Below, piece by piece: positions 9,442-17,412 of a DNA stretch of 64,000 nucleotides. Location of the stretch: positions 124,001 to 188,000 of the forward strand of contig JADZEB010000016.1 of assembly GCA_020850755.1 (NCBI GenBank). Direction: 5' to 3'. Below the pieces are notes generated by a model. It searched no databases, had not been told where the DNA came from, and saw nothing but the letters and a program-made list of their open reading frames with translations. A program made the translations under genes and the position numbers. This stretch comes from Alphaproteobacteria bacterium (GTDB lineage Bacteria > Pseudomonadota > Alphaproteobacteria > Acetobacterales > Acetobacteraceae). Numbering within the stretch: the stretch's first letter is position 1; each line of letters starts with the position of its first letter.

Positions 9442-10275
9442 TCAGCCCTTCTCGTGCGCAGCGATCCAGGCGTTCGCCACCTCGGTGCAGGTCGCGAACC
9501 ACACGCCCGGGAAACGCCGCATCCAGGCCAGGAACTCCCGCAGCATGGCGATGCGCGAGGGCCGGCCGATCACTTGCGGGTGCATCAGCAGGTCGAAATA
9601 GCCGCCCCAGCGGTAGATCTCCTGGAACTCGGCCTTCCAAACATCGAGGATCTGCTGGGGCGAGAAGATCGGCCGCGGGTTCTTGATCGAGAACAGGGCG
9701 TAGACGGCATCGTCTAGGCTCCAGTGCCAGGGCAGCTCGATCGGGCCCTTGGACCCGTCCGCCAGCACATGGCGGTAGGGATTGATGTCGTCCATCAGGC
9801 TGCTGTCGTAGAGGAAGCCGTACTTCGTAAGCAGCCGGATCATGTTGTCGGAGCTTTCGCCAGCAGGCGAACGATAGCCAGCCGGCACCACGCCAACCGT
9901 ACTCTTGAGCGAGGCGAGGCCCTTCTCCAGCGCCTCTACCTCCTTGTCCGGGTAGTCCGGGTCTATCCATTCGTGCAGATAGCCGTGATGGCCCACCTCA
10001 TGCCCGGCCTTGAGGATCATCTCGACGCGCCCGGTATGCTTCTCGGCGGTCCAGCCGGGGACGAAGAAAGTGGCCTTGCCGTTGAGCCCTTCCTCGTCGA
10101 GCAGCTCGAGGATCTTGGGCACCGCAACCTTGGCGCCATAGACGCCCTGGCTGAGCGTGCCGGGCCGCTTGGCATTGGTCGGATCGCGAGAGAGCCACAG
10201 CGTCTCCGCGTCGAAGTCGAAGGTCAGCGTTACCGCCACCTTGGCGCCGTGCGGCCATTTCACCGACATGTCCAT
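9442..10275 (-). CDS. Polysaccharide deacetylase (NodB-fold) family hydrolase, imidase/PuuE-like
   Basis: Metal-dependent C-N hydrolase of 277 aa. The NodB motif 1 aspartates are in LTFDFDAETLW (D20, D22), and the metal histidines in GHEVGHHGYLHEW (H97, H101). Motif 3 is in VPAGYRSPAGESSDNM. This FDFDAE...HExGxHGxxH form is the branch that holds cyclic imidases, the allantoinase PuuE and H. pylori PgdA, not classical chitin deacetylases, and there is no signal peptide. I infer a cytoplasmic amidohydrolase acting on a small cyclic or acylated substrate taken up by the surrounding liv-type ABC system. The ATG at 10275 has AGGAGACCC upstream; earlier in-frame codons reach into the receptor gene. 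Confidence 0.85.
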   Translation of the reverse strand: MDMSVKWPHGAKVAVTLTFDFDAETLWLSRDPTNAKRPGTLSQGVYGAKVAVPKILELLDEEGLNGKATFFVPGWTAEKHTGRVEMILKAGHEVGHHGYLHEWIDPDYPDKEVEALEKGLASLKSTVGVVPAGYRSPAGESSDNMIRLLTKYGFLYDSSLMDDINPYRHVLADGSKGPIELPWHWSLDDAVYALFSIKNPRPIFSPQQILDVWKAEFQEIYRWGGYFDLLMHPQVIGRPSRIAMLREFLAWMRRFPGVWFATCTEVANAWIAAHEKG

Positions 10276-10301
10276 CGTCCGGGTCTCCTGTCGTCTGCCA
10301 C

Positions 10302-11543
10302 TCAACCGCGCTGCGCCCAGGGCGCAACCGGATAGACCGGCCGACCCGTGGCCCCTGCCTCGGGGTGAACCACCGCAAGCTGGCCGTTCTGCACCTGCGC
10401 GACCAGCGGCCCGAGCAGCTGCGCATCGCCATCACCCTGCGCTGCGAACTTCACGCGGCCGTAGAAGCAGGGAAAGTCCATTGCGGCCAGTGCATCGCGA
10501 ACGCGCGCGGGCTCTATCGAATTGGCGTTCTTCATCGCCTGCGCGTAGGCGACGATGCAGGCCGCAGCCGACGCCATGTGGTAGGTCATCGGGCGCTGGA
10601 AGTTCTTGCGGTAGTACTCGGCGAAGCCCTTGGCGTTGCCGAAGTAGGGGCACTGGTAGGCAGCGTTCTCGTCCCAGTAGGTCTGGGTCACGACGCCGTT
10701 CGCATAACGCCCGAGCGCCTCGCGATAGGCCGCCGTCTGCGGCCCGAGCGACTGGTAGAGCAGCTTCGTGTTGGTGTTGGACGAAATCATCTGCCGCGCG
10801 ATCAGCAGCGAGTTCTCGTCATGCGTGTTGCAGATCAGGATGTCGGGGTTATGCTGGCGCACGCTGGCCAGCACGGCCGAGACATCGCTCACCTGCGCCG
10901 GCAGGGCAATGGAATCGAGCACGCGCATGCCCGCCTCCTCGATCGCCTTCTTGGCGCCTTCGGCCTGGAAGCGCGAGAAGGGATCGTTGGTGTAGACGAT
11001 CATGGTCGTCGCCACAGCCGGCTGCAGGCGCTTGAAGAACGCCACCGAAGTGTCGAACTGGCGCGTGGCGCGCGGGAAGATGCCGAAGACGAAGCGGCGG
11101 CCTTGCGTGAAGATCTGGTCCGACCCGCCGCCCGCCTGCACCATCGGCCGGCGTGCGCGTTCCGTGATCGCGCAGGTGGGCAGCACGATGTTCGAGCCGA
11201 ATGACCCCAGGAACAGGCCGATATTCTCGTCCACCTGGCGCTGGATCAGGGTGGTTGCGCGCTGCGGATCGGAGGCATCGTCGAACATCCGCACCTCGAG
11301 CTGGTAGGTGGTGCCAGCCACCTGCAATCCGCCCAGATCCTCGTTGATGCGCTTGACCGCCGCCTGGTAGCCGTTCAGCACGTTCAGCCCGGTCTCTGCG
11401 GCTGCACCGGTCATCGGCACCGAGCCGCCGAACACGAGCGGCCGGCGTTGCGTCTGCGCGCGCAGGATTGCGGGGAAGCCCGCGATGGCCAAGGTGGCAC
11501 CGCCTGCGCTGCCAACCAGCACCCGCCTGCGAGAAATGGTCAT
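10302..11543 (-). CDS. Branched-chain amino acid-type substrate-binding protein, Tat-exported (LivK-like)
   Basis: Periplasmic receptor of 413 aa, Peripla_BP_6 type. The N-terminus has a twin-arginine signal (SRRRVLVGSAGGATLA, cleavage expected near LRAQT). The mature start is RPLVFGGSVPMTGAAAETG, the family's 'sugar-like' opening, with FGSFGSNIVLPTCAITERARRP and later lobes recognisable. The ATG has AGGGAG 8 bases upstream. It is the second gene of the operon, between livF (14-base gap) and the NodB-type hydrolase. Ligands of this family range from amino acids to ureas, amides and aromatic acids, so the ligand is open. Tat export implies folding in the cytoplasm. Confidence 0.9.
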   Translation of the reverse strand: MTISRRRVLVGSAGGATLAIAGFPAILRAQTQRRPLVFGGSVPMTGAAAETGLNVLNGYQAAVKRINEDLGGLQVAGTTYQLEVRMFDDASDPQRATTLIQRQVDENIGLFLGSFGSNIVLPTCAITERARRPMVQAGGGSDQIFTQGRRFVFGIFPRATRQFDTSVAFFKRLQPAVATTMIVYTNDPFSRFQAEGAKKAIEEAGMRVLDSIALPAQVSDVSAVLASVRQHNPDILICNTHDENSLLIARQMISSNTNTKLLYQSLGPQTAAYREALGRYANGVVTQTYWDENAAYQCPYFGNAKGFAEYYRKNFQRPMTYHMASAAACIVAYAQAMKNANSIEPARVRDALAAMDFPCFYGRVKFAAQGDGDAQLLGPLVAQVQNGQLAVVHPEAGATGRPVYPVAPWAQRG

Positions 11544-11557
11544 GGTGGTTCTCCCTG

Positions 11558-12271
11558 TCAGAGGCCGAGGAAGGCCTTCTTCACGAACGGATTGTCGAGC
11601 ATCTCGGCGGCCGCGCCGCCGAGCACGATGCGTCCCTTCTCCAAGACATAGGCCCGGTGCGCGAGCTTGAGCGAGGCATGGACATTCTGCTCGACCAGCA
11701 TCACGGCGATGCCCTCGGCGTTCAGCCGGCGCACCAACTCGAACATCGAGGCGACCAGCTGCGGCGCAAGCCCGAGCGATGGCTCGTCCAGGATCATCAG
11801 CCGGGGTGCGGACATCATGCCGCGCGCGATCGCAAGCATCTGCTGCTCCCCGCCCGAAAGCGAGCCGGCATTCTGCGCGCGCCTCTCGGCCAGGCGCGGG
11901 AAGATCGCGAAGACATGGTCCAGATTGCGCGCGACATCGCCCTGCGCGCGCGGCGATGAGGCGCCAACCTGGAGGTTCTCAAGCACGGTCAGGTGCTGGA
12001 ACACCAGGCGTCCTTCGGGCACCAGCGTAATGCCGCGCGCAACCACGCGGTGCGCCGGCATGCCGGTGACATCCTCGCCGTTCCAGATGACGCGCCCCGA
12101 TTCCGGCCGCAGCGCGCCGGCGATCGCCTTGACGCTGGTTGTCTTTCCGGCGCCGTTAGCACCCAGCAGCGCGACGATCTCGCCCGTGCCGACCGTCAGG
12201 GAGACATCGCTGACGGCACGGACGCCGCGATAGGCGCAACCTAGTCCGCTGACCTCGAGCCCGCTGCTCAT
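11558..12271 (-). CDS. livF: Branched-chain amino acid-type ABC transporter ATPase LivF
   Basis: ATPase of 237 aa and first gene of the liv-type operon. Walker A is GANGAGKTT, signature SLSGGEQQMLAIARGM, Walker B LMILDEPSLGLAP, and H-loop region VMLVEQN, all in LivF form. It starts at the ATG at 12271; a GTG three codons earlier is possible. The operon order is livF, receptor, NodB-type hydrolase, livH, livM, livG, dehydrogenase, BKACE, with gaps of at most about 65 bases. Together they give a complete HAAT importer plus three enzymes. Confidence 0.92.
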   Translation of the reverse strand: MSSGLEVSGLGCAYRGVRAVSDVSLTVGTGEIVALLGANGAGKTTSVKAIAGALRPESGRVIWNGEDVTGMPAHRVVARGITLVPEGRLVFQHLTVLENLQVGASSPRAQGDVARNLDHVFAIFPRLAERRAQNAGSLSGGEQQMLAIARGMMSAPRLMILDEPSLGLAPQLVASMFELVRRLNAEGIAVMLVEQNVHASLKLAHRAYVLEKGRIVLGGAAAEMLDNPFVKKAFLGL

Positions 12272-12385
12272 GCGCCCCACCGCGGTGGCAAGCGTGAAGC
12301 GGAGGCGCCACCGACAACGCTACGTGATGCTGCTGCCACGCGGCTGCCCCGACAATGCGTACAAGCCGAACGCCTGTGCCGGGGA

Positions 12386-12416
12386 ATGATCGCACCCGCG
12401 ACCGGGCTCCTGTCAA
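12386..12416 (-). promoter_or_regulatory. Candidate sigma-70-type promoter for the livF operon
   Basis: Reading on the minus strand there is a consensus -35 TTGACA at 12416-12411. A GATCAT lies 19 bases further on (12391-12386, 4 of 6 matches to the -10). It sits 115 bases before the livF start in the 221-base gap after the DppA-like gene. The -35 is perfect but the spacing is long and the -10 weak, so this is only a candidate. Confidence 0.3.
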
Positions 12417-12492
12417 GCGCAGCCGGGTGCGCGGTCGGCGTCCAACCGGCTTCCGCAGGGCGGATCGCCGATCGCACGCCGACCGCTCCTGG

Positions 12493-14142
12493 TCACGGTG
12501 CCATGTAGACCGGCGCCAGATCCTGGAACCAGTTCTGGGCATGCACCCAGCCGCGCACCTTGGGCGAGAGAGCGCGCGGCCCGACATCGTGCACCACGAA
12601 CAGGTCGAGCGCCTGGTCGACGATGTGGGCCTCGGCCTGCGCAAGAAGGCGGTTCTGCTCGGCCTCGTCGAAGGTCTGGAAGGCGCGGTCGATTAGTTCG
12701 TCATACTTCGGGTCCATGTGGTAGCCGAAGTTGAACCCGTTTGGATTGACCGTGGTGCTGTGGTAGCTGCGCTTGAAGGCGCTGAACGGGTCCTGGGTGG
12801 TGGTGGCGGCCTGCTGGCCGATCACGCCACGGCAGATCGGTGCACCAACGCCCGCCCGGCGGCAGTTCGACTTCTGCTGCCACTCGACAACCTCGAATTC
12901 GATATTGACCCCGACCTCCTTGAAATTCTCCTGGATGAACTCGTTCATCGGCATGGGCAGCATCTCGCCCGAACCGGATGCGGCAACCAGGATCTTCATG
13001 GTGAGCGGGTTGTTGGCCCCGAAGCCAGCCTGGGCAAGCAGGCGGCGCGCCTCGGCCGGGTCGTAGCGCAGCTTGAAGCTCGGGTTGCCGCGCCAGACGC
13101 TGGACGGAATCACATTGCCCTGCGCCGGTGCCGCGAACCCGCCGAGCAGGCGCACGATGCCCTCGCGATCGACAGCCAGGTTCAACGCGCGGCGCACCCG
13201 AACGTCGCGCCAGGGCGAGCCCTCGCGGTGGCTGATATACCAGTTCCAGGAATGCGGGTAGATGTTCTGGGTGATCACGAAGCCGCGCTGGCGCAGACGG
13301 GGAATCACATCCGGCGGCGGGGCGTCGATCATGTCCACCTGCCCCGACAGGAGCGCGTTGGCACGCGTGGTCGCCTCCGGGATGGGCAGAACGATCAACC
13401 GCTCGGTCTTGGGGCGACGCTTCTCGTCCCAGTACTGCTCGTTGCGCACGAACTCGGCCCGCTCGCGCGGGATCAGGCGTGACATCTTGAACGGCCCGGT
13501 ACCCGAAGGCTCAAGCGCGAACTTGTTCCAGTCGCGCCCCATCTTCTCCCACTGCGCCGGGCTGGAATAGAGCACATGCGCGATCTGGGTGGGAAAGGTC
13601 GAATCCGGCCGGTCGGTCGTGAAATGCACCGTGTAGTCGTCGATCTTGCGCCAAGCCCTCGCGCTCGGGATGCGCGGGCGAACCTGCGAAGTCTGGCGCA
13701 GGTCGAACTGCGGGGACTTGTCGTTGAACAGCTTCTCGAAGTTCCAGATCACGGCGTCGGCATTGAAGTCCGAGCCATCGTGGAACTTCACCCCGCGACG
13801 CAGCTTGAACACCCACTGGCGCTTGTCGTTGGCGTCGACCGCCCACTCGGTGGCAAGGTTCGGGATCAACGTCGGGCCGATGTTCGGATCGTCGAGCTTG
13901 TACTGGATCAGTGCGTCAAAGAGCGTGAATCCACCGAACCGGAATCCCTCATAGCCCTGGTTGGGCTGGCCCATCGTCCACGGATACTCGCTCGCGGTGA
14001 TCGCCACGCGCAACGGCGGCTGGCCCTGCGCCTGTGCAGCGCCGTCGCGTCCGACGGACGTCGCGGCGGCCGCCGCGGCGCCTGCCGCCGACGCAAGAAC
14101 TGTGCGGCGGCTCATGCCGCGCGGGGTCGCTCTCGAAGCCAT
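12493..14142 (-). CDS. ABC transporter substrate-binding protein, peptide/nickel (SBP_bac_5) family, Tat-exported
   Basis: Receptor of 549 aa in the DppA/OppA family. The signal has a twin-arginine motif (GMSRRTVLASAAG) and an Ala-rich core. Family landmarks include LATEWAVDANDKRQWVFKLR, GVKFHDGSDFNADAVIWNFEK, a LEPSGTGPF segment, and VRRALNLAVDREGIV. The ATG at 14142 is preceded by GGGAGGA at good spacing; earlier in-frame codons have no such site. No permease or ATPase of a peptide-type transporter is in the window, so it is an orphan receptor. It follows the [2Fe-2S] gene by 146 bases and may be transcribed with it or alone. The ligand is unknown; oligopeptides, nickel, opines and sugars are all possible. 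Confidence 0.9.
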   Translation of the reverse strand: MASRATPRGMSRRTVLASAAGAAAAAATSVGRDGAAQAQGQPPLRVAITASEYPWTMGQPNQGYEGFRFGGFTLFDALIQYKLDDPNIGPTLIPNLATEWAVDANDKRQWVFKLRRGVKFHDGSDFNADAVIWNFEKLFNDKSPQFDLRQTSQVRPRIPSARAWRKIDDYTVHFTTDRPDSTFPTQIAHVLYSSPAQWEKMGRDWNKFALEPSGTGPFKMSRLIPRERAEFVRNEQYWDEKRRPKTERLIVLPIPEATTRANALLSGQVDMIDAPPPDVIPRLRQRGFVITQNIYPHSWNWYISHREGSPWRDVRVRRALNLAVDREGIVRLLGGFAAPAQGNVIPSSVWRGNPSFKLRYDPAEARRLLAQAGFGANNPLTMKILVAASGSGEMLPMPMNEFIQENFKEVGVNIEFEVVEWQQKSNCRRAGVGAPICRGVIGQQAATTTQDPFSAFKRSYHSTTVNPNGFNFGYHMDPKYDELIDRAFQTFDEAEQNRLLAQAEAHIVDQALDLFVVHDVGPRALSPKVRGWVHAQNWFQDLAPVYMAP

Positions 14143-14288
14143 TTGTGATCCTCCCATCAGCAGATGTTTTGCCGGCCTGTTCTCGAAAACCGGCAGACCG
14201 ATGCGCCGGCCATCATGGCCGGCACGGCAATGCCCAAGGGTTGACGATCGAGGCTCGCCCGTCAACCGCCCACAGCGAGATGGCAGCA

Positions 14289-14633
14289 CTAGGTCCCGGA
14301 TGCCGCGGAAAGGAGGTCGGCAAGGATGGCGCGGCCGCGCGGCGGCGCGATCTCGATCGTGTCCCCGGCCACAAGCGTGCGGCAGCCGAGCGCCGGCTTG
14401 CCGTCCACCAGCAGCGCGCAGGCGCCGCAGGTGCCGATCTTGCAGAAATGATCCGGGTAGCAGAGCGTCGGGTCGTGCTGCCGGCGCAAGGCCGCAAGCA
14501 GGTTCAGGACATGATCGCCTTGGGCGATCTCGACCAGGTAGCGCTCGAACCGACCCACGGTTGCATCAGGGGCCTGGCGCCACACGCGGACGGCGACCGT
14601 GATGGTGGCGCGGCCGGGCGCAGAGTCGCTCAT
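14289..14633 (-). CDS. Small [2Fe-2S] ferredoxin-like protein, SdhB N-terminal-type
   Basis: A 114-residue protein equivalent to only the N-terminal [2Fe-2S] domain of succinate dehydrogenase/fumarate reductase iron-sulfur subunits. The ligand set is visible: CKIGTCGAC (Cys64, Cys69, Cys72) and Cys84 in PALGC, spacing C-x4-C-x2-C-x11-C. The 4Fe-4S/3Fe-4S half of SdhB is absent. The ATG overlaps the stop of the flavoprotein gene (ATGA), so the two are translated together and probably form a two-component oxidoreductase. Electron partners downstream are unknown; no SdhC/D-like membrane anchor is nearby. Confidence 0.85.
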   Translation of the reverse strand: MSDSAPGRATITVAVRVWRQAPDATVGRFERYLVEIAQGDHVLNLLAALRRQHDPTLCYPDHFCKIGTCGACALLVDGKPALGCRTLVAGDTIEIAPPRGRAILADLLSAASGT

Positions 14634-16315
14634 GCAGCCCCCACGCGCTCGAACAGGAATGCGGCGCTGTCGTCGGGCCCGCGTCGGGCGACGAGGTGTC
14701 CTGCCCACGCTGCGCCGCCTTCGTCCGGGTAATCGGTACGCAGATGGGCCCCGCGCGATTCCTCGCGCGCAAGCGCCGCGAGGCAATGCAGTCGCGCCGA
14801 CAACAGCATGTGACGCAGCTCCACCAGCTGAAGCAGTTCCCAGTTCAGGCGCAGCCCACCCTGGCGGCTCGAAAGACGCGGCAGTTCCTCGGCCTCGATG
14901 GCATCGAGAACGGCAAGTGCGGCGCGCAAGCTCGCCGACGACTTCAGCACGCCCGCACCTGCCTGCATCGCCTCCCGCAGACGGGCGGAAACCTGTCCGA
15001 CATGTGGCTCCCCGCCGGTGGCGACTTCGATCCGCAACGCATGGCCGAGCCAATCGGGAACCGGCGCATTGCCGCCATCTGCCATCCGCCCCCGCTCGGC
15101 AGCATGACGCGCGGCCGCGCGACCCGCCGCCGCGCCGAATACCAGTGTCTCCGGCAAGGCGACTCCCGTCAGGCGGTTGGCCCCGTGCAATCCGCCCGTC
15201 ACCTCGCCGGCGGCGAACAACCCGGAGACGTCGGTGGCGCCGTCGGCATCGATGCGGACCCCGCCGATGGTGAAATGCGGCGTCGGCGCAACCTCCAGCA
15301 GGTCACGCCCAGCATCAAGGCCGAGATCGGCGAAGTAGGCCTCGAAATGCACATCGCGCAGAGTTGCGGGATCGACCCCGCGTGCATCGACATAGCAGCC
15401 GCCATTGGGGCTGCCGCGCCCGGCCGCGACCTCGAGTGCCATCGCGCGCGCAAGCTGGTCGCGCGTCGCCTTCTGGATCGGGACGGTCTCGTAGTTGTGG
15501 AAGAAGGCTTCCCCCTTCCCGTTCAGGAGCTGCGCACCGAAACCGAGCAATCGCCCGGTCGGGTAGTGCAGCCCGCGTGCGGCCGGGGGCGAAACCAGTA
15601 CGGTCGGGTAGGACTGGATGAATTCGAGATCGATCAGGCTTGCCCCGGCCCGGAACGCAAGTGCATGCCCGTCGCCCGTCACCTCGTCCGGATTGGTGTG
15701 CAGCGCGTACATGGCGACATTCCCGCCCGTGGCGAGCACGATCGACGGCGCGCGCAGCATCACCACCGCGCCGTGGCGCAGATCGAGCGCCAGCACGCCC
15801 TTGATCCCCTGCTCGTCGCGCAGCAGTTCGACAGCCGCACAGTAGTCCCGCACGGCAACGTCGAGCGCCGCGAGGCGCCGCCCGAGCGCTACCATCAGCA
15901 CCGTGCCGGTGCGCAGCCCGACATGGATCGCCCGGCGGAAGCTGTGCCCACCGAAGGTCGCGACATTGTAACGGCCATCAGGATCGCGCCGCCAGGGCAC
16001 GCCCCAGGGATCGACCGCCTCGGCTTCCTGTCCCGCCTCGACAGCCAGCCGCTCGGCAAGCGCGGGCACGGCCAGGCCACGCCCGCTGTCGAGGATGTCG
16101 GCGGCGTAGCGCGCCGGCGTATCCTCCGGCCCGAAATAGCCGAACTGCGCGCAGTAGGAGAAATTGGCCGAGGCCGAGGCGCCGGAATAGAGCAGCGAAC
16201 CCTTGGTGAGCACGCATACCGAAGCACCGGCCTCGGCGGCGGCGATCGCCGCGCGCAGCCCCGCCGCCCCCGATCCGATGACGATGACGTCGAAGCTGCT
16301 GCGGCCAGTCGTCAC
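14630..16315 (-). CDS. FAD-binding fumarate reductase/succinate dehydrogenase-like flavoprotein
   Basis: A 561-residue flavoprotein of the SdhA/FrdA/aspartate oxidase family. An N-terminal dinucleotide motif is in VIVIGSGAAGLRAAIAAAE, the central VLATGG is present, and the catalytic region has TPHFTIGGVRID (His) and LHGANRLTGVALPE (Arg). The middle contains SYPTVLVSPP. It starts with GTG at 16315, 27 bases after the tctC stop. The stop overlaps the [2Fe-2S] gene. It is co-oriented with a TctCBA carboxylate importer and HyuAB, so I infer oxidation or reduction of an imported carboxylate. The TcuA flavoprotein for tricarballylate, which also sits beside an Fe-S protein and a transporter, is a precedent. 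The substrate is not determined. Confidence 0.88.
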   Translation of the reverse strand: MTTGRSSFDVIVIGSGAAGLRAAIAAAEAGASVCVLTKGSLLYSGASASANFSYCAQFGYFGPEDTPARYAADILDSGRGLAVPALAERLAVEAGQEAEAVDPWGVPWRRDPDGRYNVATFGGHSFRRAIHVGLRTGTVLMVALGRRLAALDVAVRDYCAAVELLRDEQGIKGVLALDLRHGAVVMLRAPSIVLATGGNVAMYALHTNPDEVTGDGHALAFRAGASLIDLEFIQSYPTVLVSPPAARGLHYPTGRLLGFGAQLLNGKGEAFFHNYETVPIQKATRDQLARAMALEVAAGRGSPNGGCYVDARGVDPATLRDVHFEAYFADLGLDAGRDLLEVAPTPHFTIGGVRIDADGATDVSGLFAAGEVTGGLHGANRLTGVALPETLVFGAAAGRAAARHAAERGRMADGGNAPVPDWLGHALRIEVATGGEPHVGQVSARLREAMQAGAGVLKSSASLRAALAVLDAIEAEELPRLSSRQGGLRLNWELLQLVELRHMLLSARLHCLAALAREESRGAHLRTDYPDEGGAAWAGHLVARRGPDDSAAFLFERVGAA

Positions 16316-16342
16316 AGCCCCGCCGCCTGCATCGGGACCAGA

Positions 16343-17326
16343 TCAGTTGGCGTAGCGGCCGAGCCGAAGCTGGCGCAGCAGCGCCTCGTACATCTTCAGG
16401 TCATCCCCGAGTTGCTTGCGCGCCGCGGCGTTGTCCTGCCGGTTCGTTGCTGTCGCCGTCTCGGTCATGATGCGCTTGAATCCGTCGTCGTTCATCGCCT
16501 CGAGGAACGCCGCCTCCAGGCGCTTGACGATCGCATCAGGCATGCCGCGCGGGCCGGCGACGCCGATCCAGGAATTGAGTTCCCAATTGTAGCCAAGCTC
16601 ACGGATGGTCGGCACGCTCGGAGCCTGCGGCACACGCGCGCCCATCAGCGTGCCGAGCAGTCGCACGGCGCCCGACGCAGCATGTGGCAGGATCTCGCCC
16701 GACACGACAGCGCTGGTGATGTGCCGACCGAGAAGGGCCGTGACCGCCGGCGCCCCGCCGCCGAAGGGCACGAAGGTCACCTGTGCGCCTGCCTCCTGCG
16801 CGAGCCGTGCCATGCCGAGATGGCTCGATGCACCGATCACGGAAACACCCACCGTCACGACACGCGCATTGGCCTTGGCGTAGTCGGTGAGGTCCTTCAG
16901 TGTCTGGAACTGGCTGTCTGCGCGCACGGCAATGAAGGTGTTGAACGCGCCGTAGTTCATGATCGGCGTGTAGTCGGTGGCGGCGTTGTAGGGCACCTCG
17001 CGCATATGCGGGGCGATTGCGAACTGGATCGCGGTCGAGTTCATGATCGTGTAGCCGTCCGGTGCGGCGCGTGCGACCTCCTGCATCGCCTGCGCACCGC
17101 CACCGGCAGGACGGTTCACGATGGTGATGGGCTGGCCGAGCTTGCTCTCGGCCGCCTTGGCCAGGGCGCGCATGGTGACGTCGGTTGCGCCACCGGGCGC
17201 AAAGGGGATCAGGAGCGTGATCGGCCGCGACGGATAGGACTGTGCCTGCGCGCGCGCATGGCCAAGTGCGAGCGCTCCACCGGCGGCGCCTGCCGCGATC
17301 ATCGCCTTGCGACGCGAAACTGTCAT
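16343..17326 (-). CDS. Tripartite tricarboxylate transporter receptor (TctC/Bug family), Tat-exported
   Basis: Periplasmic receptor of 327 aa. The twin-arginine signal VSRRKAMIAAGAAGG is followed by the Bug-family mature start SYPSRPITLLIPFAPGGATD. The beta-strand PITIVNRPAGGGAQAMQEVARAAPDGYT and later SNxGxx-type loops are recognisable. The ATG has AGGGGAGC about 9 bases upstream. It follows tctA by 86 bases, so receptor and permease are likely expressed together. Bug proteins bind carboxylates such as citrate, aspartate, nicotinate or terephthalate; the ligand cannot be told. Confidence 0.92.
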   Translation of the reverse strand: MTVSRRKAMIAAGAAGGALALGHARAQAQSYPSRPITLLIPFAPGGATDVTMRALAKAAESKLGQPITIVNRPAGGGAQAMQEVARAAPDGYTIMNSTAIQFAIAPHMREVPYNAATDYTPIMNYGAFNTFIAVRADSQFQTLKDLTDYAKANARVVTVGVSVIGASSHLGMARLAQEAGAQVTFVPFGGGAPAVTALLGRHITSAVVSGEILPHAASGAVRLLGTLMGARVPQAPSVPTIRELGYNWELNSWIGVAGPRGMPDAIVKRLEAAFLEAMNDDGFKRIMTETATATNRQDNAAARKQLGDDLKMYEALLRQLRLGRYAN

Positions 17327-17412
17327 GGTCTCTGCTCCCCTGATCTAGGATTGGCCAGCGGGTCCGGCCGCCGGCCCGGATCATTGGCCGAATCCACCGA
17401 GAAATCCACCCT

